Source: Sphingosinicella soli
Lineage (GTDB): Bacteria > Pseudomonadota > Alphaproteobacteria > Sphingomonadales > Sphingomonadaceae
Reading direction: 5' to 3'
Length of the DNA stretch: 64,000 nt
Assembly: GCF_014199685.1 (NCBI RefSeq)
Contig: NZ_JACHNZ010000006.1
Span: 1-64,000 of the forward strand
A program made the position numbers and the translations under genes. This document shows, piece after piece, positions 10,025 to 18,085 of this stretch (the stretch's first letter is position 1; each line of letters opens with the position of its first letter). The notes under the pieces were generated by a model. It worked only from the letters and a program-made list of their open reading frames with translations, made no database searches and was not told the origin of the DNA.

Positions 10025-10237
10025 ATGCTCGACACGCGCGCCTATGACGGCACGAAGCAGGGCTACCGGCTTGTGTATCGCCCGTCGAAGGTCAATTGCT
10101 GCCCCGGCTGCGGGCACACCAACTGGTATGTCGGCCGCAGCTCCGCCGAATGCGCCTTCTGCGCGACCGCCCTGCCGCTTCAGCAGACCGGCGGCGCCGA
10201 TTATCTCACGGATTTCACCGCGCGCGCTGCCGCGTAA
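10025..10237 (+). CDS. small zinc-ribbon-like protein, function unknown
   Basis: This 70-residue protein has two pairs of potential zinc ligands, CPGCGH around residues 25-30 and CAFC around residues 46-49, in the pattern of a compact zinc ribbon; both arms are followed by short hydrophobic strands. The ATG at 10025 has AAAGGACGAG upstream, a fair ribosome site; an upstream in-frame start would lengthen it by 18 arginine-rich residues and is unlikely. It stands as a single gene behind a candidate EcfG promoter, which suggests a role in the general stress response. I do not recognise a characterised family. Confidence 0.75.
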   Translation: MLDTRAYDGTKQGYRLVYRPSKVNCCPGCGHTNWYVGRSSAECAFCATALPLQQTGGADYLTDFTARAAA

Positions 10238-10245
10238 GCGTCGGC

Positions 10246-10260
10246 ATAACCGCAGGTTAT
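10246..10260. promoter_or_regulatory. inverted repeat ATAAC-N5-GTTAT upstream of serine hydrolase gene
   Basis: ATAAC at 10246-10250 and GTTAT at 10256-10260 flank the spacer cgcag, about 100 bases before the start at 10360. The same arms with the same 5-base spacing recur in front of the TonB-dependent receptor gene at 11808-11824, which suggests a shared operator. The regulator is unknown. Confidence 0.45.
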
Positions 10261-10359
10261 AGCGCACAGTGCAGATTTTCTATTGTGAACACAGCCTGAT
10301 CGGCCTTCCCTAGCAAGGTCTGTCGCCCCGCCGCGACAGCGCTCTGGAGGGGGCCGCCC

Positions 10360-11709
10360 ATGAAACTGCCGATTGCCATTCTCAGCCTTGCCATTGTTTC
10401 ATCGCCTGCTCAGGCGGTCGACGTTGAAGCCGTTCGAAAGCTGATCGCCGATCCGCGCGCGGCGAGCGCGCCGGGCTGCGTTGCGGGCGCATTCAAAGCG
10501 GGGAAAACCCTCTTCGTCACCGCCGCCGGCATGGCGGATGTCGAAAACGCGCGGCCGCTCGACGGCGACACGCTCATCTATGCGGCTTCGGTTTCCAAGC
10601 AGTTCACCGTGCTCGCCGCCGCCACGCTTGCCGTGCAAGGCAAGATGGGCCTTCAGGACGATATCCGGAAATATCTGCCCGAACTGCCGCAATATGAAGT
10701 GCCCGTCACCGCGGAGATGCTGATCCACCACACGTCAGGCATCCGGGATTGGCTCGCGCTTTCAAGCTGGGCAGGCGCTTCGGATTTCTCGCAGGCCAAA
10801 AAGGCCGATGTCCTCAGTCTGTTGTTTCGTCAACAGGGCACCAATTTCACGCCGGGCACCGATTTCACGTACTCGAACGGCGGTTATCTGCTGCTCGCGG
10901 AGATCATCGAACGCGTATCGGGGATGCCGTTCAGCACATATGTCACGAAAACCGTGCTCGAACCGCTCGGCATGAAGAACAGCATGTTCATGAACGGCGC
11001 AGGTCCGACGAAGGGCAAGATCGCGCATGGATACAAGCCGAAGGGCGATACCTTCGAAATTCGCGATACCTATCCCACGATCAGCGGATCGGGCGGGTTG
11101 ATGGTCACGATCAACGATCTTGCGAAGTTCGATCACGATCTGGAGGTCGGCCACAAGGTCTGGACCCCGCAGGTCAAGGCCATCATGCTGGCGCCCGGCA
11201 CGTTCACCAACGGTGAGCCCGCGCTTCGCAAGCCGAGCAAGCAGGCCTACGCGGGCGGTCTCATGGTCGGAGAGCGGCGCGGGCAATATTTCGTGCAGCA
11301 CGGCGGCGGCGCAGAAGCGTTCAGGAACCAGTACGCCCGATTGCCGGAGCGCCGACTCGGCGTCGCCGTCTTCTGCAACCGCAGCGACTGGGATCCCTCC
11401 GAACGCGCCGACGCCGTTATAGAACTCGTCGAGGGCGCCATACTGACGGATGAAAACAAGCCTCTCAACGGCCGTTATTATTCCGATGAGCTTCAGGCCA
11501 CCTATGACGTGTCGATCGACGGGAAGGAACTGACCGCAGCAGTCACCTCCCCCTACGCAAAAGCCGGAAAATCCGAGACGTTCGAGCGTTCGTCCGACGG
11601 CACGTTCCGCGCGAACGGCACCATTCTCACGTTCTTGCCCGACGGCGGGTTCACGCTCGGCACAGAACGGGTCCGTGCCATTCCCTTCAAGAAAGTCACC
11701 GGCAACTAA
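10360..11709 (+). CDS. secreted serine hydrolase, beta-lactamase class C / penicillin-binding fold
   Basis: This 449-residue protein carries a signal peptide (MKLPIAILSLAIVSSPAQA, cleavage near 19) and so should act in the periplasm. The catalytic signatures of the serine beta-lactamase-like superfamily are present: S-V-S-K with Ser77 and Lys80, Y171-S-N and a late H-G-G in FVQHGGGAEAF. A C-terminal beta-rich domain of about 100 residues follows the hydrolase domain (roughly 350-449). Such proteins include D-aminopeptidases, esterases and peptidoglycan enzymes; true cephalosporinase activity cannot be claimed. ATG at 10360 with GGAGGGGG upstream. The neighbouring TonB-dependent receptor shares an upstream inverted repeat with it, so the two may be co-regulated. 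Confidence 0.88.
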   Translation: MKLPIAILSLAIVSSPAQAVDVEAVRKLIADPRAASAPGCVAGAFKAGKTLFVTAAGMADVENARPLDGDTLIYAASVSKQFTVLAAATLAVQGKMGLQDDIRKYLPELPQYEVPVTAEMLIHHTSGIRDWLALSSWAGASDFSQAKKADVLSLLFRQQGTNFTPGTDFTYSNGGYLLLAEIIERVSGMPFSTYVTKTVLEPLGMKNSMFMNGAGPTKGKIAHGYKPKGDTFEIRDTYPTISGSGGLMVTINDLAKFDHDLEVGHKVWTPQVKAIMLAPGTFTNGEPALRKPSKQAYAGGLMVGERRGQYFVQHGGGAEAFRNQYARLPERRLGVAVFCNRSDWDPSERADAVIELVEGAILTDENKPLNGRYYSDELQATYDVSIDGKELTAAVTSPYAKAGKSETFERSSDGTFRANGTILTFLPDGGFTLGTERVRAIPFKKVTGN

Positions 11710-11807
11710 AACCTGCCTGTTGCCGGGAATAGATAGGCCGGCGCCTTCGAACACTTCGTTCGGGGGCGTCGTCGTGCCCGCGCGCATCAAGCATAAATGC
11801 AGGAAAG

Positions 11808-11824
11808 CATAACTACGGGTTATG
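11808..11824. promoter_or_regulatory. inverted repeat CATAAC-N5-GTTATG upstream of TonB receptor gene
   Basis: CATAAC at 11808-11813 and GTTATG at 11819-11824 flank the spacer tacgg, about 85 bases before the receptor start. It is the second copy of the ATAAC-N5-GTTAT motif seen before the serine hydrolase gene. The rest of the 195-base gap between the two genes is comparatively AT-rich and shows no convincing -35/-10 pair. Confidence 0.45.
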
Positions 11825-11904
11825 ACCATGCCACGTCTTGATACATGGCAGGCTTCATTTTCACTGCAATTATACTGCAACGCAAAATTCAAAAAGGGGC
11901 AATC

Positions 11905-14691
11905 ATGTTTACCAATTCACTTGAACACCGCCATAATTTGAAAAGCGCGCGCCGCCACAAGGCTGTTTGTTTCGCAGGCGCAGCAATGACTTTGTGCGCA
12001 ATCTCGCCTGCGTTTGCCCAGTCTTCCGGCACGCCTCCCGCCAGAACGATCGACGAGGAGATCGTCGTCACCGGCTCGCTCCTTGCACGCAGCGGATTTG
12101 ATGCCCCTACGCCGGTCACGGCCATCGGCACGGAAGATTTGCTGCGCGTCAACGCGCCGGACATCTCCAACGTCGTCAACCAGATGCCCGCCGTCCGCGC
12201 CTCGCTGACCCCCGCGAGCACCGGCAATCTCAGCAGTCTCGCCGCAGGCAACTACATCGATCTGCGCGGCCTCGGCTATCTCCGCACGCAGGTTCTGATC
12301 GACGGCCGCCGCTATTCACCCAACACGCCGAGCGGCGGTGTCAACGTAAGCTCCATTCCCCAGACGCTGGTGCGCGGCATCGACATCGTGACCGGCGGCG
12401 CGTCGGCGGCTTACGGCTCCGACGCCGTGGCCGGCGTCGTCAATTTCCTCATCGACGACGAATTTCAGGGCCTGAAGGGCAAGGTGCAGGGCGGCATCAC
12501 CGATCATAACGACTACCGCAACTATCTCGCCTCGGTCGCCTACGGCACGAACTTCGCCGACAACCGTATCCGGCTTACCGTTGCCGTCGAGGCCGCGCAG
12601 AACAGCGGCATCGATTTCATCGGAGACCGCGATTGGGGGAACAACCCGTCCCGCATCGCAAACCCGGCATGGACCGCAACGAATGATGAGCCGCGCAATC
12701 TGGTCGTCATGGGCGCCAAGGCCGCAAACGTCGCCTACGGCGGCGTCATCAACTCGCCGGGCGCACTGCGCGGGCTGCAGTTCGCACCGGACGGGTCGGC
12801 GATTCCGTTCAACTACGGGTCGCTCGTGACGACGTCCTCGATGGTCGGCGGCGACGGCGTCAACGCCACAGCCGACAATGTCGGTTCCGTCCCTTCCGAG
12901 CGTTATGCGGCATTCGGACGCCTCACCTTCGACGCAACCGACTCGCTGAAAATCTTCGCGGAAATCAATTATTCGAAGATCCAGTCGCGCTTCCCCACGC
13001 TGTCTCGCACCGAACAGCTCACGATCCGCGCCGACAACCCCTTCATTCCCGAGTCCGTCCGTGATGTGATGATTTCGGAGGGGATCCCGAGCTTCGTCAT
13101 GGGCCGCAGTCTCAACGACTATGCCCGCGGCGACATCGATATGGATATCGACACGCTGCAAGCCGTGTTCGGCGCGGAAGGCAGCTTCGGCGATTCGTGG
13201 AAGTGGGACGCCTATTACAGCCACGGACGCACCAAGAACGTCCTCCATCTGGAACAGCGCGTCACATCGCGGTTCGCCCTTGCGCTCGATGCCGTCACCG
13301 ATCCGAACACCGGAGCGGCCGCGTGTCGGTCCACGCTCACGAATCCCGGCAACGGCTGCGTTCCGATCAACCTGATCGGTGAAGGCAACGTCACGGATGC
13401 GGCGCTCAACTACATCAACGGCATGTCGCGCCGCGAATGGGACATCAAGCAGAACATCGTCGCCGGCACCGTTCGCGGCGAGCCCTTCTCCACATGGGCA
13501 GGTCCGGTCGGCGTCGCCGTCGGTGCGGAATACCGGAGCTGGAAGGTCGATACGACGTCCGATCCGATTTCCCAGGTCCAGGGCTATCTCGGCGGCGGCA
13601 CCATTCCCTACTCCGGCAAGATCGAGGTCAAGGAAGTCTTCGGCGAGATTCTCGTGCCGCTGGCAAGCGGGGAAAGCTGGGCACGCGATCTCAGCCTCAA
13701 CCTCGCGGGCCGCATCACGGATTACAGCACGTCGGGCACGGTCGAAACCTGGAAGGCGGGCGTCAATTATGCGATCAACGACTCCATCCGGCTGCGCGCA
13801 ACCCGCTCACGCGACATCCGCGCGCCGGGATTGGAGGAATTGTTCGCTGCAGGCTCGACCAGCACGCTCAGCGTGCAGGATCCGGAATTCGGCGGCGAGA
13901 GCTATTCGGTCCAGGCCGCCAACACCGGCAACCCGACGCTGACCCCCGAAAAGGCCGATACGCTCACGGCAGGTATCGTGCTGACGCCGGACTTCCTTCC
14001 GGGCTTCAAGTTCTCGGTCGATTACTATGATATCAAAATGAAGAACGCGATCATCGCGCTTACCCCGGCCACGATTGTCGATCAGTGCTACACGACCGCG
14101 CCGCAGCTTTGCTCGCTCATCACGCGCGGCGGCGACGGCAGGATCACCCGCGTTCTGAACGGGCCGGTGAACCTTCAGCGCGTCCAGGTCCGCGGCATCG
14201 ATTTCGAATCCTCGTACCGCTTCCCGCTCGGCGCAGGGGACATCAATCTCCGCGCGCTCGCGACCTACATCGACAAGGCGGTCATCGACGACGGCATCAC
14301 GGCGAGCGAACTTCATGACGCGGTCAACCAGCCGACCATTGCGGCGCTCGGCGGAAACCCGCGCTGGCGCTTCAACACAAGCGCGAGCTACATCACCGAT
14401 CAGGCGCGCCTAAGCGTCACCGGGCGGTATGTCGGCGGCGGCAGGATCGACCCGAGCTTCACGTCGAAGGATCTCGATGTTCTCCGCGTGAAGGGGCGTC
14501 TGTATTTCGACATCTCCGGCGAATACGCGATCATCGAGCGCGGCGAGAGCACGGTCGCCCTGTTCGGCAGTATCCAGAACCTGCTCGATCAGAATCCGCC
14601 GATCACGGGCGTAGGCGGCTACGGCACGACGCGCTCGCTCTACGACACGATCGGCCGCATCTATAACGTCGGCGTCAGGTTCCAGTTCTGA
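11905..14691 (+). CDS. TonB-dependent outer-membrane receptor
   Basis: This 928-residue outer-membrane transporter has a signal peptide ending near residue 38 (AISPAFA), the DEEIVVTGS segment typical of sphingomonad receptors, a plug domain at about 60-190 with YIDLRGLGYLRTQVLIDGRR and TGGASAAYGSDAVAGVVNF, and a C-terminal 22-strand barrel ending in the terminal aromatic VGVRFQF. It would import a siderophore, carbohydrate or peptide using TonB-ExbBD energy; the substrate is not predictable. I chose the ATG at 11905 because AAGGGG lies eight bases upstream and the signal peptide then has a normal length; an ATG at 11845 is possible. It is followed by a tandem 15-bp duplication and a strong terminator. 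Confidence 0.93.
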   Translation: MFTNSLEHRHNLKSARRHKAVCFAGAAMTLCAISPAFAQSSGTPPARTIDEEIVVTGSLLARSGFDAPTPVTAIGTEDLLRVNAPDISNVVNQMPAVRASLTPASTGNLSSLAAGNYIDLRGLGYLRTQVLIDGRRYSPNTPSGGVNVSSIPQTLVRGIDIVTGGASAAYGSDAVAGVVNFLIDDEFQGLKGKVQGGITDHNDYRNYLASVAYGTNFADNRIRLTVAVEAAQNSGIDFIGDRDWGNNPSRIANPAWTATNDEPRNLVVMGAKAANVAYGGVINSPGALRGLQFAPDGSAIPFNYGSLVTTSSMVGGDGVNATADNVGSVPSERYAAFGRLTFDATDSLKIFAEINYSKIQSRFPTLSRTEQLTIRADNPFIPESVRDVMISEGIPSFVMGRSLNDYARGDIDMDIDTLQAVFGAEGSFGDSWKWDAYYSHGRTKNVLHLEQRVTSRFALALDAVTDPNTGAAACRSTLTNPGNGCVPINLIGEGNVTDAALNYINGMSRREWDIKQNIVAGTVRGEPFSTWAGPVGVAVGAEYRSWKVDTTSDPISQVQGYLGGGTIPYSGKIEVKEVFGEILVPLASGESWARDLSLNLAGRITDYSTSGTVETWKAGVNYAINDSIRLRATRSRDIRAPGLEELFAAGSTSTLSVQDPEFGGESYSVQAANTGNPTLTPEKADTLTAGIVLTPDFLPGFKFSVDYYDIKMKNAIIALTPATIVDQCYTTAPQLCSLITRGGDGRITRVLNGPVNLQRVQVRGIDFESSYRFPLGAGDINLRALATYIDKAVIDDGITASELHDAVNQPTIAALGGNPRWRFNTSASYITDQARLSVTGRYVGGGRIDPSFTSKDLDVLRVKGRLYFDISGEYAIIERGESTVALFGSIQNLLDQNPPITGVGGYGTTRSLYDTIGRIYNVGVRFQF

Positions 14692-14711
14692 GCTGACCAG
14701 TTCTGAGCTGA
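14682..14711 (+). repeat. perfect tandem 15-bp duplication over the receptor stop codon
   Basis: The unit ccagttctgagctga occurs at 14682-14696 and again directly after at 14697-14711. The first copy contains the last codons and TGA stop of the receptor gene, so the duplication leaves the protein end unchanged and adds a second in-frame stop context downstream. It looks like a recent slippage event. Confidence 0.95.
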
Positions 14712-14715
14712 ATCG

Positions 14716-14750
14716 AAAAGGGCAGGCGAATTGATCGCCTGCCCTTTTTC
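14716..14750. terminator. rho-independent terminator after TonB receptor gene
   Basis: A perfect 14-bp stem (aaaagggcaggcga paired with its complement at 14735-14748) with a 5-base loop is followed by further T residues. The A-rich left end and T-rich right end mean it can work in both directions, serving the receptor gene and the convergent typA gene, whose stop is at 14772. Confidence 0.93.
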
Positions 14751-14771
14751 TTTGCGTTTGCCGGGAAACCC

Positions 14772-16598
14772 TCAGGCGGCGGCTTTGCGCGACTCGCGCT
14801 TGCGCTCGTGCGGGTCGAGGTAGCGCTTGCGGATGCGGATGGACTTCGGCGTCACTTCCACCAGTTCGTCGTCGTCGATGTAGGCGATGGCCTGTTCCAG
14901 CGTCATGCGCTTGGGCGGCGTCAGGCGGATGGCGTCGTCTTTGCCCGAAGCGCGGAAGTTGGTCAGCTGCTTGGATTTCAGCGGGTTGACCTCCAGATCC
15001 TGCGGCTTGGCGTTCTCGCCGATCACCATGCCCTGATACAGCGGCTCGCCCGGCGAGATGAACAGGATGCCCCGGTCTTCCAGCGCGTTCAGCGCGTAGG
15101 CGACCGCTTCGCCCTGCTCCATCGAGATCAGCACGCCGTTCTGGCGGCCGGTGATCTGGCCCTTGTGCGGCCCGTAGCTGTCGAACAGGCGGTTCATGAT
15201 GCCGGTGCCGCGCGTGTCGGACAGGAACTCGCCGTGATAGCCGATGAGCCCGCGCGACGGCGCGATGAAAGTCAGCCGCGTCTTGCCGCCGCCCGACGGG
15301 CGCATGTCGGTCATCTCGCCCTTGCGCAGCGCCATCTTCTCGACGACCGTACCCGAATGCTCGCCGTCGACGTCGATAACGACGGTTTCGTACGGCTCCT
15401 CACGCCCCTTCGCGCCTTCCTTGAAGAGAACGCGCGGACGGGAGATGCCGAGTTCGAAACCTTCGCGGCGCATCGTTTCGATGAGCACGCCAAGCTGAAG
15501 CTCGCCGCGTCCGGCGACTTCGAAACTGTCCTTGTCGGCGCTTTCGGTGACGCGGATGGCGACATTGCCTTCCGATTCGCGAAACAACCGCTCGCGGATC
15601 ATACGGCTCGTCACCTTGCTGCCCTCGCGGCCCGCGAACGGGCTGTCGTTGACGGCGAAGGTCATGGCGAGCGTCGGCGGATCGATCGGCTGCGCGGGAA
15701 GCGCCGTCGTCACCGAAGGCTCGGCGATGGTGTTGGCCACGGTCGCGGTCGAAAGTCCCGCGATGGCGACGATGTCGCCCGCCTCGGCGCTTTCCACCGG
15801 CACGCGCTCAAGGCCGCGGAACGCGAACACCTTGCTGGCGCGGCCTTCCTCGACGACCTTGCCTTCGGGGTCGAGCGCGCGGATCGGCATGTTGGCGGAA
15901 AGTTTGCCGCTGGTGATGCGGCCGGTGAGGATACGGCCGAGGAAGTTGTCGCGGTCGAGCAGCGTCGCCAGCATGGCGAACGGCCCCGCCGGATCGGCGT
16001 CCGGCGACGGCACATGCTCGACGATCTTCTCGAACAGCGGCGTCAGGTCGCCCGAGCGTACATCCGCCGAAAGTCCCGCATAGCCGCCGCGTCCGCTGGC
16101 GAACAGCGCCGGAAAATCGAGCTGCTCGTCGGAGGCGTCAAGCGCCATGAACAGCTCGAACACTTCATCGAGCACCTCGTCGGCGCGCGCGTCCGAACGG
16201 TCGACCTTGTTCACCACGACGATGGGACGCAGGCCGAGCGCCAGCGCCTTGCCGGTCACGAACTTGGTCTGCGGCATCGGCCCCTCGGCGGCGTCGACGA
16301 GCAGGATGACGCCGTCGACCATCGAGAGGATTCGCTCCACCTCGCCGCCGAAGTCGGCGTGGCCCGGCGTATCGACGATGTTGATGCGTGTCGTCTCGCC
16401 GCCGTGAATCCATTCGACAGAGGTGCACTTCGCGAGAATCGTGATGCCGCGCTCTTTTTCGAGGTCGTTCGAGTCCATCGCGCGCTCTTCGACGCGCTGG
16501 TTGTCGCGGAACGTGCCGGACTGGCGGAACAGCTGATCCACAAGCGTTGTCTTGCCGTGGTCGACGTGGGCGATGATTGCCACGTTGCGAAGGCCCAT
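14772..16598 (-). CDS. typA: TypA/BipA, ribosome-binding translational GTPase
   Basis: TypA is a 608-residue ribosome-associated GTPase needed for growth under cold and other stress and for late 50S assembly. The GTPase domain starts at once with NVAIIAHVDHGKTTL (G1), followed by the DTPGHADFGGEV (G3) and NKVDRSDA (G4) motifs; domain II, the EF-G-like domains III and V and the TypA-specific C-terminal domain follow, with the family signature MRPSGGGKTRLTF. The ATG at 16598 begins the conserved MGLRNVAII; the reading frame extends 26 codons further but no ribosome site supports that. It is convergent with the receptor gene and divergent from metY. Confidence 0.97.
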   Translation of the reverse strand: MGLRNVAIIAHVDHGKTTLVDQLFRQSGTFRDNQRVEERAMDSNDLEKERGITILAKCTSVEWIHGGETTRINIVDTPGHADFGGEVERILSMVDGVILLVDAAEGPMPQTKFVTGKALALGLRPIVVVNKVDRSDARADEVLDEVFELFMALDASDEQLDFPALFASGRGGYAGLSADVRSGDLTPLFEKIVEHVPSPDADPAGPFAMLATLLDRDNFLGRILTGRITSGKLSANMPIRALDPEGKVVEEGRASKVFAFRGLERVPVESAEAGDIVAIAGLSTATVANTIAEPSVTTALPAQPIDPPTLAMTFAVNDSPFAGREGSKVTSRMIRERLFRESEGNVAIRVTESADKDSFEVAGRGELQLGVLIETMRREGFELGISRPRVLFKEGAKGREEPYETVVIDVDGEHSGTVVEKMALRKGEMTDMRPSGGGKTRLTFIAPSRGLIGYHGEFLSDTRGTGIMNRLFDSYGPHKGQITGRQNGVLISMEQGEAVAYALNALEDRGILFISPGEPLYQGMVIGENAKPQDLEVNPLKSKQLTNFRASGKDDAIRLTPPKRMTLEQAIAYIDDDELVEVTPKSIRIRKRYLDPHERKRESRKAAA

Positions 16599-16735
16599 GG
16601 GGGTCTCTTTCAGATTCGAGGAAACGGATTTGGCGCGCGCATACATCACCTGCTGCATCGCAGCAAGGCGTGTCACCTCTTGGCGAAGGCCCCGTCACCC
16701 GATTAGAGCTTCAAAACCAACAAGGAGGATAAGCC

Positions 16736-18031
16736 GTGACCAACAGCCTGCACCCCGAAACGCTGGCGCTTCACGCCGGCTGGCGCGCGGACCCGACGAC
16801 GGGCGTGGTCGCTCCTCCGATCTACCAGACGACCTCGTACCAGTTCAAAAATACCGAGCACGCCGCGAACCTGTTCGCGCTGTCCGAGCTGGGCAACATC
16901 TACACGCGCATCATGAACCCCACGACCGACATCCTCGAACAGCGCATCGCCGCGATCGAGGGCGGCGTGGCGGCGCTCGCGGTCGCGTCGGGTCAGGCGG
17001 CCTCGGCGCTGGCGATCCAGAACCTCGCCCGCGCCGGCGAGAATATCGTCAGTTCTACAGACCTTTACGGCGGAACCTGGAACCTGTTCGCGAACACCCT
17101 GAAGGATCAGGGCATCGAGGTCCGCTTCGTCGATCCCGCCGATCCGCAGGCCTTCGTGCGTGCCAGCGACGATCGCACCCGCGCCTGGTACGCCGAGACG
17201 CTACCAAACCCGAAGCTGCGCGTGTTTCCGATCGGCGAGGTCGCCGCGCTCGGCCGCGCGCTCGGCATCCCGCTCATCGTGGACAACACCGCCGCGCCGC
17301 TGCTCGCGCGCCCGTTCGATCACGGTGCCACCATCGTCGTCTATTCGGCGACCAAGTACATCGGCGGCCACGGCACCTCGATCGGCGGCCTGATCGTCGA
17401 CGGCGGCAATTTCGACTGGGAAGCAAAGCCGGAACGCAGCCCGACGCTCAACACGGCGGACCCGAGCTACCACGGCGCTGTCTGGACGCAGGCGGTGAAG
17501 CCGCTCGGCCCCATCGCCTACATCCTGCGCGCCCGCACCGTGCTGCTGCGCGATCTCGGCGCGGCGCTATCGCCGATGAACGCCTTCCAGCTGCTGCAGG
17601 GCCTCGAAACCCTGCCGCTCCGGATGCCCCGGCACTGCAGCAACGCGCAGGCGGTCGCGGATTATCTGAAGAACCGCAAGGGGATCACCAAGGTCGTTCA
17701 CCCGTCCGCGCAGGATAGCGAAGCCCGCGCCCGCGCCGACAAGTATCTCTCGGGCGGGTACGGCGGTCTGCTCGGCTTCGAGCTTGAAGGCGGCCGCGAG
17801 GCAGGCCGCGCCTTCATCGACAACCTGAAATTGCTTTACCACGTCGCCAACATCGGCGACGCGCGCAGCCTCGCGATCCACCCGGCCTCGACGACGCACT
17901 CGCAGCTCTCCGAAGCCGACCAGATCGCCACCGGCGTCTCCCCCGGCTACGTCCGCCTGTCGATCGGCCTCGAACACATCGACGACATCATCGCCGACAT
18001 CGAACAGGCGCTCGCCGCCGCAGGCGCCTGA
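16736..18031 (+). CDS. metY: O-acetylhomoserine (thiol)-lyase, Cys/Met metabolism PLP enzyme
   Basis: This 431-residue PLP enzyme of the gamma family makes homocysteine directly from O-acetyl- (or O-succinyl-) homoserine and sulfide, in methionine synthesis. The length, the early TLALHAGWRADPTTG, the YTRIMNPTTD segment and the long insertion before the PLP lysine match MetY better than MetB or MetZ. Lys207 in YSATKYIGGHG would hold PLP. Start: a GTG at 16736 with a textbook AAGGAGG. The 137-base gap to typA was checked for a SAM-II-type riboswitch; none was convincing. Confidence 0.92.
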   Translation: MTNSLHPETLALHAGWRADPTTGVVAPPIYQTTSYQFKNTEHAANLFALSELGNIYTRIMNPTTDILEQRIAAIEGGVAALAVASGQAASALAIQNLARAGENIVSSTDLYGGTWNLFANTLKDQGIEVRFVDPADPQAFVRASDDRTRAWYAETLPNPKLRVFPIGEVAALGRALGIPLIVDNTAAPLLARPFDHGATIVVYSATKYIGGHGTSIGGLIVDGGNFDWEAKPERSPTLNTADPSYHGAVWTQAVKPLGPIAYILRARTVLLRDLGAALSPMNAFQLLQGLETLPLRMPRHCSNAQAVADYLKNRKGITKVVHPSAQDSEARARADKYLSGGYGGLLGFELEGGREAGRAFIDNLKLLYHVANIGDARSLAIHPASTTHSQLSEADQIATGVSPGYVRLSIGLEHIDDIIADIEQALAAAGA

Positions 18032-18038
18032 CCCACCC

Positions 18039-18066
18039 TATCCTCTCCCGCTCGCGGGAGAGGATA
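18039..18066. terminator. hairpin between convergent metY and pgi
   Basis: A perfect 12-bp stem (tatcctctcccg and its complement) with a 4-base loop lies 8 bases after the metY stop and 20 bases before the pgi stop. There is no T tract. Its core ctctcccg...cgggagag resembles palindromic intergenic units that are common in proteobacterial genomes, so it may be a dispersed repeat that also stabilises or ends both transcripts. Confidence 0.65.
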
Positions 18067-18085
18067 CGAAGCCTTGGCCAAAGGC

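Noticed and set aside
16599-16735. SAM-II or SAM/SAH riboswitch before metY
   Set aside because: The conserved pseudoknot segments could not be aligned; only a normal AAGGAGG ribosome site is clear.
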